NCBI GenBank assembly: GCA_050998805.1 | Contig: JBPCPV010000018.1 | Coordinates: forward strand, 137,163 to 201,162 | Direction of reading: 5' to 3' | DNA length: 64,000 nt | Source: JAICKM01 sp050998805 | GTDB lineage: Bacteria; Chloroflexota; Chloroflexia; QHBQ01; JAICKM01 | Shown here: positions 1-9,063 of the stretch, piece by piece | Layout of the letters: every line of letters starts with the position of its first letter | Numbering within the stretch: position 1 is the stretch's first letter | Translations under genes and position numbers: made by a program | The notes under the pieces: generated by a model | Seen by the model: the letters and a program-made list of their open reading frames with translations, nothing else | Database searches by the model: none | Told to the model about the DNA's origin: nothing

Positions 1-2
1 AG

Positions 3-404
3 GAGGCGACGGTCTACATCCGCAACCACACGTTTATCGTTGGCCCGCCTGCCGGCTTTCGTCAGACGGACGCGCACCCGAGCGCCGTCGAGTACTTGCT
101 GGGCGCGCTCGGTGCCGAGCTCACCAACGGCTTTCAGGCCCAGGCGGCGCGGGCGGGTATCACCGTGGACGCGCTGGAGCTGTCGCTGAGCGGGCATCTG
201 GGCAATGCACTGGTGGCCCTCGGCGTCGTCGGCGAAATTGGCGACCCCGGCTTCAGCCGGATCGCCGGCACCCTGTATGTGAGCGCCGACGCGGACGACA
301 CCCGCCTGCCAGCAGTCTGGCGCACGACGCTTGAACAGTCGCCGATCTGCAACACGCTGAAATCTGCGGTCACTCTGGCCGTTGAGTTACGAATTATCCC
401 GTAA
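3..404 (+). CDS. OsmC family protein (5' end outside window)
   Basis: The reading frame is open from the window edge, so the N-terminus is missing. About 133 residues show the OsmC/Ohr pattern: a helix around PSAVEYLLGALGAEL, the motif GITVDALELSLSG, and a C-terminal SPICNTLK helix. In typical OsmC peroxidases the helix reads GAC and supplies the first reactive cysteine; here it reads GAE, and only the second cysteine (in SPIC) remains. The usual two-cysteine peroxidase chemistry is therefore doubtful. The gene ends 12 bases before the acyl-CoA-dehydrogenase-like gene and is probably co-transcribed with it. Family assignment is good; substrate unknown. Confidence 0.8.
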   Translation, partial: EATVYIRNHTFIVGPPAGFRQTDAHPSAVEYLLGALGAELTNGFQAQAARAGITVDALELSLSGHLGNALVALGVVGEIGDPGFSRIAGTLYVSADADDTRLPAVWRTTLEQSPICNTLKSAVTLAVELRIIP

Positions 405-416
405 AGGATCCAAACC

Positions 417-1562
417 ATGACTGTTGTTGAATCTACAGCCGAAGCGCCTGCCTATGAGGGCGCTTTGGAGAAAGTGATCGCCGATGTGATCGCCCCCGCG
501 GCGGCCGAGGTGGATGCCGCCGCGAGCTTTCCGCGCGCCGGGATCGACGCGCTGGCCCGAGCGGGGCTGCTGGGCCTGATCAGCGCGCAGGAGGTCGGAG
601 GCGCGGGGCAGGGCATCCGCGCCGCCACGATGGCGGTGGAACGGGTGGCCGAAGCCTGTGCGTCTACCGCAATGGTCCTCTGTATGCACTACGCCGCGAC
701 GGCGGTCATCGAGGCGCACGGCCCGCGCGAGACGCGCGAGTCTATCGCCGCAGGGCGGCACCTCTCCACGCTCGCCTTTTCGGAGGCCAGCTCGCGTAGC
801 ATGTTCTGGGCACCCACGAGCACCGCGACGGCAACCGACGGCGGCGTGCGGCTGGACGCGCGCAAGAGCTGGGTTACCTCGGCTGGGGAAGCCGACAGCT
901 ACGTCTGGTCGAGCAAGCCGATGGCCAGCGAGGAGGCAAGCACGCTCTGGCTGGTGCCTGCCGACGCCTCCGGCCTGCACATCACGGCACCCTTCAACGG
1001 ACTGGGCTTGCGCGGCAACAGCTCCTCGCCGATCACGGCCGAAGGGGTTGTGGTGCCCCAGACCGCGATTCTGGGGCCGGACGGCGGCGGGTTCGAGATT
1101 ATGATGGGCGTGGTGCTGCCGCACTTTCAACTGATGAACGCCGCCGGCTCGTTGGGCACAATGGAGGCGGCGACCGCCAAGACCGCTGCACATGCCGGCA
1201 AGACCAGCTTCGAGAACTTGGGCACCACGCTGGCCGACCTGCCGACGATCCGCGCCTATATCGCCCGCATGAGAGTGAAGACCGACCAGGTGCGCGGCCT
1301 GCTGCTCGACACCCTGAACGCTATCGAGAGCGGCAGGGCGGATACGATGTTGCGCGTGCTCGAAGTCAAGGCATCGGCAGGCGAAACGGCTGTCGAGGTG
1401 ACCGACCTGGCGATGCGCGTCTGTGGCGGCGCGGCCTTCCGCAAAGAGGTAGGCGTGGAGCGGAACTTCCGCGACGCCCGCGCCGCCACGGTCATGGCAC
1501 CGACGACGGACGCGCTCTACGACTTCATCGGCAAGGCCGTCTGCGGATTGCCCCTGTTTTAG
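417..1562 (+). CDS. Acyl-CoA dehydrogenase family flavoprotein
   Basis: 381 residues, the usual length for the family. Visible elements are an N-terminal helical domain, a middle beta domain (LAFSEASSRS, KSWVTSAGEADSY) and a C-terminal helical bundle with CGGAAFRKEVGVERNFRDAR, the FAD-domain signature. The C-terminal EGT stretch that carries the catalytic glutamate in many acyl-CoA dehydrogenases reads MAPTTDAL here. Loss of that base is also seen in DszC/SfnB-type flavin monooxygenases of the same fold. With a PhnD/SsuA-like protein and a MetE-core protein next door, an organosulfur monooxygenase is as plausible as a beta-oxidation enzyme. The start is ATG 417. Confidence 0.85.
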   Translation: MTVVESTAEAPAYEGALEKVIADVIAPAAAEVDAAASFPRAGIDALARAGLLGLISAQEVGGAGQGIRAATMAVERVAEACASTAMVLCMHYAATAVIEAHGPRETRESIAAGRHLSTLAFSEASSRSMFWAPTSTATATDGGVRLDARKSWVTSAGEADSYVWSSKPMASEEASTLWLVPADASGLHITAPFNGLGLRGNSSSPITAEGVVVPQTAILGPDGGGFEIMMGVVLPHFQLMNAAGSLGTMEAATAKTAAHAGKTSFENLGTTLADLPTIRAYIARMRVKTDQVRGLLLDTLNAIESGRADTMLRVLEVKASAGETAVEVTDLAMRVCGGAAFRKEVGVERNFRDARAATVMAPTTDALYDFIGKAVCGLPLF

Positions 1563-1574
1563 GAGGACTGAACC

Positions 1575-2390
1575 ATGAACAAGCCTATTCTCGTAGGCGC
1601 AGTGGCCTACGATCCCAAAGTCGTGGTCATCTGGGACATCATCAAAGACTTCTTCCGCGAGCAGGGCTGCCCGATGGATTACGTGTTCTACAGCAACTAC
1701 GAGCTGCTGGTGGACGCGCTCTTGGCGGGGCATGTCCAGATCGCCTGGAACTCGCCGCTCGCCTGGCTAGAGGCCCAGCGCGCAGGCGGCGGCGCTTGCA
1801 GGGCGGTGGCGATGCGCGATACGGACCGCGACCGCGTGACCCACCTGATCGTGCGGCGCGACGGCGGCGTGGAGATGGTTGCCGACCTACGCGGCAAGAC
1901 AGTGGCAACGGGTGCTAAAGACTCGCCCCAGGCGACGCTGCTGCCGCTCCACCTGCTGCACGAGGCGGGGCTGGAGCCGGAGCGTGACTTTACGGTGCGC
2001 CGCTTCGATGTGATGGTCGGCAAGCACGGCGACCATGTGGGCGGCGAGCTACAGGCGCTACAGAGCTTGCTGGCCGGCGAGAGCGATGCGGCGGCCGTGC
2101 TCGACCTCAACTGGCAGACCTGGACTACCGACGGCACGGCCTCAGCGGCCAAGCTGCGCCTGCTGGCGACGACACACCCGTTCGACCACTGCAACTTCAC
2201 GGTGCGCGCGGACTTCCCGCAGTCCGACCTGGACCGCTGGCTCGCGGCGCTCTTCGCCATGCGCTACGACAACCCGCAGCACCGCGAAATGATGGACCTG
2301 GAGGGGCTGCGCGCCTGGCTGCCCGGCCGCACCAGCGGCTACGCCGACCTGGAAGCCGCCACCGAGGAGCAGGGGTTCTTCGATGAGTGA
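1575..2390 (+). CDS. PhnD/SsuA-like ABC substrate-binding domain protein
   Basis: 271 residues resembling the phosphonate/sulfonate periplasmic-binding family (PhnD, SsuA, transferrin-like fold): an early VGAVAYDPKVV strand, YELLVDALLAGHVQIAWNS, DLRGKTVATGAKDSPQA, and a C-terminal LRAWLPGRTSGYADLE. There is no signal peptide or lipobox at the chosen ATG, so the protein may be cytoplasmic and act as a sensor or carrier rather than as part of an importer. A good AGGAGG site overlaps the stop of the preceding gene. It overlaps the next gene by 8 bases, indicating translational coupling. No permease or ATPase gene lies nearby. The ligand is unknown. Confidence 0.75.
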   Translation: MNKPILVGAVAYDPKVVVIWDIIKDFFREQGCPMDYVFYSNYELLVDALLAGHVQIAWNSPLAWLEAQRAGGGACRAVAMRDTDRDRVTHLIVRRDGGVEMVADLRGKTVATGAKDSPQATLLPLHLLHEAGLEPERDFTVRRFDVMVGKHGDHVGGELQALQSLLAGESDAAAVLDLNWQTWTTDGTASAAKLRLLATTHPFDHCNFTVRADFPQSDLDRWLAALFAMRYDNPQHREMMDLEGLRAWLPGRTSGYADLEAATEEQGFFDE

Positions 2391-3576
2391 ATCCCTACCG
2401 GCTCGGAGTTTGCCGCTCTTCCCGGTGACGAGTGTGGGCAGCTGGCCGCGCTCGCGGGGGTTGCTGCGCGCCCTGCGTGAGCGGCAACGGGAGCGTATCA
2501 CCGCCGAGGAGTTCAATGCGATTGCCGACTCCGAGGTGCTGGCCGCGCTGGCGGCGCAAGACGCGGCGGGCGTGGATATTGTCACCGACGGCGAGCAGCG
2601 GCGCGACAACTTCTACAGCTTCGTGGCCGAGCACCTGGAGGGCGTGCAGCTAATGTCGCTCGCCGAGCTCCTCGATTATGTCGAAGACAAGGCCGGTTTC
2701 GAGGAACTCTTGGGCACACTCGACGTGCCGGCCTACTCCCTGATGAACCCTACTGCGGTGGGCCGCCTCGCCCGGCGCGCGCCTCTGGCTCTGGGCGAGT
2801 ACCGCTTCCTGCACGCGCATACGCCGAAGCCGATCAAGATCCCGCTACCCGGCCCCTACTTGCTGACCCGCGCGATGTGGGTGGAGGGCCTGTCCACCGC
2901 GAGCTATCCGACAAAGGAAGCCCTGGCCGACGACGTGGTGGCGATCCTACGCGAAGAACTCGCCGACCTGATCGCGGCCGGCGTCGAGTTCGTGCAGTTC
3001 GACGAGCCGGTGCTGACCGAGCTGGTCTTCAGCGCGAGGCGTAGCGCCCGGACCTTCATGTGTGCCGCGCTCAGCACCCGAAGCGACCCCGCCGAGGAAC
3101 TGGCCTTTGCTACCGACCTGATCAACCGGGTGACGGCAGGCGCGCAGGGAACCCGCATCGGCCTCCACGTCTGCCGGGGCAACTGGAGCACGCAGGAGGC
3201 GGTCCTGCTGCACGGCTCCTACGAGCCGCTGCTGCCCTACTTCGCCCAAATGCAGGTAGACCAGTTGGTGCTGGAATACGCCACCCCGCGTGCTGGCGAC
3301 CTGGCTGTGCTTGGCACACCTCCGCTGGGCAAAGAACTCGGCCTGGGTGTAGTCAACCCGCGCACCGAGGAAGTCGAAGCGCCGGAGGTGATTGATGCGC
3401 GGGTGCAGGAAGCACTGCGCTATCTGCCCCCGCAGTCGCTCTTCCTCAACCCCGATTGCGGCTTCGGCACCTTCGCCACCCGCCCGATGAACACACCCGA
3501 CCTGGCACAACGCAAGCTGGCGGCGATGGTCGCGGCGGCGCAGCAGTTGCGCGCGGCGTACCCATCGCGCAGCTAG
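2383..3576 (+). CDS. MetE-core (cobalamin-independent methionine synthase II-like) methyltransferase
   Basis: 397 residues matching only the C-terminal catalytic barrel of MetE. Start features include FPVTSVGSWPRS and DIVTDGEQRRDNFYSF. The probable zinc ligands are present: His and Cys in GLHVCRGNW, Glu in LVLEYA and Cys in FLNPDCGFGTF. Related stand-alone MetE cores include folate-independent methionine synthases and epoxyalkane:coenzyme M transferase, so the name methionine synthase should not be taken literally. It overlaps the binding-protein gene by 8 bases and is the last gene of this operon. Methyl donor and acceptor are unknown. Confidence 0.8.
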   Translation: MSESLPARSLPLFPVTSVGSWPRSRGLLRALRERQRERITAEEFNAIADSEVLAALAAQDAAGVDIVTDGEQRRDNFYSFVAEHLEGVQLMSLAELLDYVEDKAGFEELLGTLDVPAYSLMNPTAVGRLARRAPLALGEYRFLHAHTPKPIKIPLPGPYLLTRAMWVEGLSTASYPTKEALADDVVAILREELADLIAAGVEFVQFDEPVLTELVFSARRSARTFMCAALSTRSDPAEELAFATDLINRVTAGAQGTRIGLHVCRGNWSTQEAVLLHGSYEPLLPYFAQMQVDQLVLEYATPRAGDLAVLGTPPLGKELGLGVVNPRTEEVEAPEVIDARVQEALRYLPPQSLFLNPDCGFGTFATRPMNTPDLAQRKLAAMVAAAQQLRAAYPSRS

Positions 3577-4150
3577 GTGTCGGGTTCCTACTGCGCCGGG
3601 CGGCAGGAAATAAGCTCGTCGATACTCAGAGCGACGCCGGTGGCCGGCATCGGCGGCGTGTCCTACACCTAACGGCTGGGGCACCCTCAACAGGAGCGCA
3701 GAACGCCTGCTCGCTCCTACCCACCCCGCCGCAGACACCATCGTCGTCCGCCAGGCCGGGTCAGAAGTGGCCGCCGCCCGTTACTCTAATTCGTGGACAG
3801 CATCTTAACCCCCCATCCCCGCCTCCGTCTTTCGGCCTATCTTTGCGCTAATTCCCGCTCCTATCTCCAAAATCCAGCAGTAAAAGGTTCCTAAGAGGAG
3901 ACGGTCGGGTGCCGGGTTCCTACCGTTAGGCGAGCATCGCTCACTGCAAGGAGCGTTGGCGGGTCGCGCGCATCCTCGCAGAAACCTTTTAGGATCCGTA
4001 GGTTTTCCGAATGCGGCACTGTCTATAATGGGAGTGCGGGCACGGCTGCGGCGCAAGAGAACCCCGTGTGGATCACCCTACCCTGCACCGCCGGCGGCCG
4101 CTTCCGGCAGAGGTTATTCCGGTTTAGCCGACGCAGTTTACGGGAACTAC
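3577..4150. other. Non-coding or decayed stretch after the first operon
   Basis: No convincing gene. One frame around 3680-3808 reads as a short protein-like tail ending in a stop (fragment HPAADTIVVRQAGSEVAAAR), possibly a gene remnant. A TATAAT-like box occurs at 4024-4029 without a clear -35. Imperfect inverted segments (AAAAGGTTCCTA near 3892 and CCTTTTAGGATCC near 3986) are present. Confidence 0.4.
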
Positions 4151-4152
4151 CT

Positions 4153-4187
4153 GATTGTGGATTTTCGATTTTGGACATTGGAAGCCC
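4153..4187 (+). repeat. Heptamer array (GATTTTG type)
   Basis: Five consecutive 7-base units in perfect phase: GATTGTG, GATTTTC, GATTTTG, GACATTG, GAAGCCC. It lies at the start of the chimeric pseudogene and belongs to the set of heptamer arrays described in the findings. Confidence 0.6.
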
Positions 4188-4199
4188 GGTCCTCGGGTT

Positions 4200-4917
4200 C
4201 TGTGACCAGGCTCTTTGCGAGAGTCGCTGCCCCTCTTCGCGTGCCTTATTTCTACGGGCTGCTCTTGCTGACCGGTCTGCTCGTTGCTGGGGTCTACCAG
4301 ATTGGGGGAGCCGTGCGTTGGGAGATGCATGACGCATCGGCACGCGCCTATCTGGTCAATTTTTACGGTGCCGAGCAGAGCGGGACGCTAGGCTTCCGCT
4401 GGGCGGCACCGCAAGCCGGGCTACGGGTGCCGGGCCTCGGCAGCTTCCCCGGCCTTGTGCATCTGACGCTCAACGGCGACCCCTGGGGCGGCCCGCCCCG
4501 CACCGTCACGGTGACCATCAACGCCGACCCGCCAGCATCGTCAGCGGCTACAACTGCGGCTGTCCTGGTGAGCCGTGCGACCAGTTCAACCGGCCATACT
4601 TCCGGCCTTATGCCAATGTGACGCGGGGCCAGCTCTCGAAGATCGTGGTGATCGCGGCGGGGTGGACGGTGATTAACCCGCCGAACCCGACATTCAGCGA
4701 TGTGCCGCCGAACTCAACGTTCTACTCGGTCATCGAGACGGCGGTATGCCGTGGAGTGATCAGCGGTTACTCGGACGGCACGTTCCGCCCGAATAACAAC
4801 GCGATACGCGGCCAGATAGCCAAGATCGTCTACCTGGCGCTGACGGGCAGTGTGGTTTGCCGGCCTACGCCGTCGCCGTTTGGCGGGCCATCCGGACGTC
4901 TATCACCACCAGCATGA
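4200..4917 (+). pseudogene. Chimeric pseudogene: membrane-protein N-terminus joined to SLH repeats
   Basis: The first part (about 4200-4530) encodes one membrane segment (PYFYGLLLLTGLLVAGVY) followed by a beta domain with FYGAEQSGTLGFRW and LPGLG-like elements. The same layout is seen at the N-terminus of the large membrane protein starting at 36051. At about 4530 the homology jumps to another frame, which reads IVSGYNCGCPGEPCDQF and then one and a half SLH domains (RPYFRPYANVTRGQLSK, FSDVPPNSTFY, GVISGYSDGTFRPNN) up to KIVYLALTG near 4853. The frame then runs on into the convergent YfhO gene. The frame change and missing parts of both genes indicate a deletion or fusion of two surface-protein genes. 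An assembly error is possible. Confidence 0.65.
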
Positions 4918-7390
4918 GGATGAGCAGCAGAGTTACGAGGCTGACGCCGGCCCCGGCGTAGACAAGAGGGGGCCGATAGTCGAAGGCGACAGTATGTCTC
5001 CCGGCCGCAAGGGCCACGGCCCGGAAGATGCCGTTTGCTCGCAGTATGGGGACTGGCGCGCCGTCCACACTCGCCTGCCAGCCCTCGGCCCAGGTATCGG
5101 CCAGCACCAAGTAGCCCGCGTGGGCGAACCTTGCCTGTAGGACCACATGCTCGGCCTCGTCGGCTGTGAAGCTGACCTGCGGCGGGGTATCGGAGACAGG
5201 TCGGGCTGCTGCCGATGTGCCGGCTGCGGCCGTGCTCTCCAACAACACTGTCGTGTGTGGGTCGAAGCCAGGGCTGTCGAGTTGTGCTTGAACGGCAGCC
5301 TCGGTAGGCAGGTCAACCGCCTGATATACTCCGTAAGCGCGCCCCATAGCGGCGGTGTTTTCGTAGACTGTGACCGAGCCGAACTGTGCGCGCGCGACAA
5401 AGCCGGGAGCCTGTACTGTGGTTGCGCGGGATTGGATAACCAGGAAATAGCGAACCGCCGCCATGTCCAACCTATGCCGTTCGCCCGGCTTGAAGCGTAG
5501 ATGCCTAAGCCGGACGCTGGGAGCACCTCCGGTTGTGGACACGAAACCGAAAGTGCGCGAGAAGTCACGGCTCACCAGATCCTCGTATCCTCTCAGGTCA
5601 CGTAGACCGAAGAGCATCGGCAGGTTGGGCAGCAGGATCGGGCCGTCGGCGCTCAGGCGAGACGTGCCGAGATGGCCGGCCAGCCAGAGTGTCAGTTGGG
5701 TAGGCAGCAGGTTGTCGGCTGCGGGGATAACCGGGTTGTAGGGGCTGCCGAAGGTAACCCCGTCTGCGATGAGCAGCGCAAGCAAAACTATCCCTACGGT
5801 TTGTCGCGCCCACGCGGGGTGCCGTTTACTCACTACGTTCAGCATCACCAACAGCGCAACGCCCGCGAACGCGAACAGGAAGGGCCAGTAAAGCGTCATG
5901 TGCGAGAGGCTGAAAAAGCGGACTAAGCGGAGCTGGCTCATCCGGCCGCTCCATTCGGGGTGCCAGTTCTCAAAGCGTAGAGCAGCGTAAAGTCCGAGCA
6001 CGGCAAGCAGCGGCAGGCCAAAGGCGACAGCCCAAGCGAACGCGGTGCGCCGCAGGCGGGCATAATCACTTTGCACTAGCGTCTCCAGGCCGACCCCCGC
6101 CATGACTGCGACGCAGAGGCTGAAGAGCGCGGCCCATCGCACGCCGGCACCGACGTTGAAGCCGGGCAAGGAGTTGATCAGATTCAGCCCCTGCAAGTGG
6201 ATCAGCAAGCCCCAGGAGAGCAAGCCTGCCACCGCGAAAAAAGCGTACTGAGGTCGGCGGATACTGCGGAGGCCGACGCCTGCCAGACCAAGCGCCAGTA
6301 GGCCGCAGTAGCTTGTCTGCTCGTTGAAATTCGTGCCGAGATACCAATAATTGTGCTGGGTAGGGGTGCCGCTGAGGTTGGGGACGAAGCTCACCGCGAA
6401 GAGGCTGAGGCTGTGCAGCCAAGCATCGGGGCTCCAGATGGGCATCTGCCCGCCTTGTATGCTGCGGGAGGCGAGGATCTGGCTGGAGTTGATCATGTCG
6501 AGCAGGGGCAGCAACTGACCGAGTCCGGCGGCTATGCCGAGCGCAGCGGCTCCCGCGAAGCGGAGGCTCAGTCTGCGGGCGGCGATAGCCCCATGCTCGC
6601 GTTGGGTGATAAGCACTAGGAAAAGGGCGTAAGCAACCCAGGTGAGGCCGATGATGAAGGAAGTTTCGGGGTGGCCCCCGTAGAACTGGGCGGCTAAGAA
6701 AAAGGCGAGCAGTCCCAACCACGCAATGCGGCGGGTCTGCGCGAGGCGGAGAGTAGCCCAGAGGATAGAGGGCAGCCAGACAAGCGTGGTGACTACAGAG
6801 TAGTTGAGCCAGACGGTGATGAAGCCTGAGTAGATGAAGACGAGGCCGGCGGCCAGCCCCGCGAGCGGCCCTCGACCCAGCGCCCGCAGGAGGCCGTAGA
6901 CGCCCAAACCGGCCAACGTCAGGCGGAGCCAGGCACCAAGCACCCAGTAGACAGGTTCACCGAAAGGCCGTGTAAGCAGGTTGATCGGATCGAAGAGCGC
7001 GGCCTGGGTGGCGGCGTGGAAAGGGACACCGCCGAGGATCATCGGGTTCCACAGGGGTATATGACCTTGCTGCATTTGGCCGATGGAGTAGGAAGCATAA
7101 GGGTAGTAGGCGAGGCTTACATCCGAGAGAACGTCGTTTTGTGCGAGAGGGGCACTGCGGCCGAGGAATGCGTAGTCGTATTGGTTGGCGATGTCGTTAG
7201 GTAGGAAGACGCCGCGTGGGCCTGCGAGCAGTGGTCTCCAGAGGAAAACGGCGGCGAGCAGCGCAAACACCATCACGGCAAGCAAAGGCTCGCGCCGGCC
7301 ACAAAGCCGGAGATAGCCTTCCGACATTACCCGATTATGCTGCCGATGTTGCAATGATGCAGGCTTCCTTCCATCTGCCACGATGCTCAT
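4865..7390 (-). CDS. YfhO family membrane protein
   Basis: 841 residues with about a dozen hydrophobic segments and a C-terminal soluble beta domain. The N-terminal part has the YfhO-like signatures FLPNDIANQYDYAF, YYPYASYSIGQMQQGHIPLWNP and GVPFHAATQAALFDP. These proteins are GT-C-related and are implicated in glycosylation of surface polymers in Gram-positives; the exact substrate is unknown. The start is placed at ATG 7390. ATG 7327 (MSEGYLRLCG) is an alternative closer to the first membrane segment. The gene is last in a minus-strand run with two glycosyltransferase-like genes, 26 bases behind its neighbour. Its 3' end overlaps the SLH pseudogene. Confidence 0.85.
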   Translation of the reverse strand: MSIVADGRKPASLQHRQHNRVMSEGYLRLCGRREPLLAVMVFALLAAVFLWRPLLAGPRGVFLPNDIANQYDYAFLGRSAPLAQNDVLSDVSLAYYPYASYSIGQMQQGHIPLWNPMILGGVPFHAATQAALFDPINLLTRPFGEPVYWVLGAWLRLTLAGLGVYGLLRALGRGPLAGLAAGLVFIYSGFITVWLNYSVVTTLVWLPSILWATLRLAQTRRIAWLGLLAFFLAAQFYGGHPETSFIIGLTWVAYALFLVLITQREHGAIAARRLSLRFAGAAALGIAAGLGQLLPLLDMINSSQILASRSIQGGQMPIWSPDAWLHSLSLFAVSFVPNLSGTPTQHNYWYLGTNFNEQTSYCGLLALGLAGVGLRSIRRPQYAFFAVAGLLSWGLLIHLQGLNLINSLPGFNVGAGVRWAALFSLCVAVMAGVGLETLVQSDYARLRRTAFAWAVAFGLPLLAVLGLYAALRFENWHPEWSGRMSQLRLVRFFSLSHMTLYWPFLFAFAGVALLVMLNVVSKRHPAWARQTVGIVLLALLIADGVTFGSPYNPVIPAADNLLPTQLTLWLAGHLGTSRLSADGPILLPNLPMLFGLRDLRGYEDLVSRDFSRTFGFVSTTGGAPSVRLRHLRFKPGERHRLDMAAVRYFLVIQSRATTVQAPGFVARAQFGSVTVYENTAAMGRAYGVYQAVDLPTEAAVQAQLDSPGFDPHTTVLLESTAAAGTSAAARPVSDTPPQVSFTADEAEHVVLQARFAHAGYLVLADTWAEGWQASVDGAPVPILRANGIFRAVALAAGRHTVAFDYRPPLVYAGAGVSLVTLLLILMLVVIDVRMARQTATA

Positions 7391-7416
7391 AGTACCCGAC
7401 GTAAGTTAAACGCAGG

Positions 7417-9063
7417 TTAATGTACCTCGGTTGCCGCGCCCGATTGCACAAATGGATTACTTTGCATTGCCCGTCGCAGGAACTTACGTACCCGAACCGG
7501 CCGCAAAGCCGCCACCTCCGGCTCTACCTGGACTTCTCTCCAGTCGGGCGAGGAGGTGACGGCTTTCAGGATCAGCGCAGTGGTGTCGGGGTATCGCGGT
7601 GTTTTGCGGCGCGTGATAAGGTAGAGGATTTGCTTACGTGCCGGGGCGATGACTGTCAGCACGTTCCTGGCGGACTGCGCGTCCCAAAATGGCTCGTAGA
7701 CCCCGGTGGCCGGGCCATTTGCGAGACAATAGATCTGATTGCCCATCCCCCAATCGGCCGCTACAAAGACCGCCTCGTTTATATGCGCCGCCGCGAATTC
7801 TCCGAGCCGCGAGAACCCCGGATCGTAGGCCAGGCCGCTCCGCCCGCCCACCAGATCCCCCTCGACCGCGAGCACGCCGGGTGCTCGCACAATCAGGACG
7901 GCCAGAGTTGCCGGCACAATCGGCATAAAGCGACGCCACGGGATGCCGGCGGGAGCGGTCTCCCGCTGCGGCCGGCCTGCAAACGTCAGCGCCAGGGCCA
8001 CGTACTGAAAAGGCGTGCCGCTGATCCAGTGATGAACCCCCGTGCTACGCGGCAGGAGCACTAGACCGGCCGCAACCGCCCAATAGCAGAGCATAGCTAC
8101 GCCCGCCATCTGCCGGTAAGCATCTGTTCGCCCGGCGCGAATTGCATGGACGGCGATCCAAGCGGTCAGTCCTATCCACAGCCCAACTTCCACCGCTACC
8201 GGCCACAATTCAGGGGTCTGGCCGAGGATCCAATTTCGGACAACCACTCCCTGGCCCAGGGATAGGTAGTCGGACGCAAAATGCAACAGCGCCCCCAGCG
8301 TCGGAAGAGCCGGTTTGCCTGGCTCCTGGATCTCCGCAAGGGAAATGACGCCCTCCCCATGCAAGTAGGACCAGCCGTTCGCGACAAGCAAGGGGAGAGC
8401 GCCCAGCGCAAACCCAGCCAGCCCGGCGAGCCAATGGTGCCGGGTTCGCGGGCGAAGGCTGAGAATCAACAGCAGAACCAAAGGGACCAGCAGCACTACG
8501 GCGCTGAGTTTCTCAAAGAGGGCGAGGCCCACAAGGGATCCGAGTAGAAAATCGTCGCGGATGTGGGCGTGGAGGTCCAACTCGCGCCGGATCCAGACGG
8601 CTATGAAGAGTACACGCAAGGCAAGACCGAGAGCGGTCGGTCCCCAATCATGTCGCGTGGTCAGGAGCACCGTTGTATCAGTCAGCAGCGCCGCCACGAA
8701 GAGGAAGAGCGCCCGTCTTGGCAGGCAGCGCCCAGCCACGATGCAAAACAAAAACAGGCTCGCGGCCACGAACCCGATCCCCAACAAGCGCCAGCTGGAC
8801 ACGCTGAACGATGCCCCAAGAGCCAGGTACAGGCTATAGAGATTCGACTTCAAGGCCCCACTGTAGGTCATGTTTAAGATGGGCACGCGACCGATCTGCA
8901 GCACGTTGAAGAAGGTTGGGTGGTTGCCCTTGTAATCGAAGGCGGCGATCGCCTGGTGAACCTCATCATAGTAGAGACCCTGGGCATCGAGGTTCAGGCC
9001 GGTCATCAAGCAGAGCGTCAGGGCGGCCAAAACTCCGATTAGACCTGCGACTTTCCAGGTCAT
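7417..9063 (-). CDS. GT-C-like multi-spanning membrane protein (putative glycosyltransferase)
   Basis: 548 residues from ATG 9063, which overlaps the upstream stop as ATGA. The first membrane segment is followed by a periplasmic loop with GLYYDEVHQA, reminiscent of the acidic DE loop of GT-C/GT39 transferases. About ten further hydrophobic stretches follow, then a C-terminal soluble domain. A longer frame exists upstream to 9480, but it lies inside the preceding gene and lacks coding character. Its likely role is transfer of a sugar from a polyprenyl-phosphate donor outside the membrane; donor and acceptor cannot be told from sequence. Confidence 0.7.
   Translation of the reverse strand: MTWKVAGLIGVLAALTLCLMTGLNLDAQGLYYDEVHQAIAAFDYKGNHPTFFNVLQIGRVPILNMTYSGALKSNLYSLYLALGASFSVSSWRLLGIGFVAASLFLFCIVAGRCLPRRALFLFVAALLTDTTVLLTTRHDWGPTALGLALRVLFIAVWIRRELDLHAHIRDDFLLGSLVGLALFEKLSAVVLLVPLVLLLILSLRPRTRHHWLAGLAGFALGALPLLVANGWSYLHGEGVISLAEIQEPGKPALPTLGALLHFASDYLSLGQGVVVRNWILGQTPELWPVAVEVGLWIGLTAWIAVHAIRAGRTDAYRQMAGVAMLCYWAVAAGLVLLPRSTGVHHWISGTPFQYVALALTFAGRPQRETAPAGIPWRRFMPIVPATLAVLIVRAPGVLAVEGDLVGGRSGLAYDPGFSRLGEFAAAHINEAVFVAADWGMGNQIYCLANGPATGVYEPFWDAQSARNVLTVIAPARKQILYLITRRKTPRYPDTTALILKAVTSSPDWREVQVEPEVAALRPVRVRKFLRRAMQSNPFVQSGAATEVH

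Noticed and set aside
387..1733. 448-residue open frame on the minus strand opposite the acyl-CoA-dehydrogenase-like gene
   Set aside because: Antisense frame of a high-GC gene. Composition is His/Arg/Gly-rich without any domain, while the plus strand carries clear family motifs.
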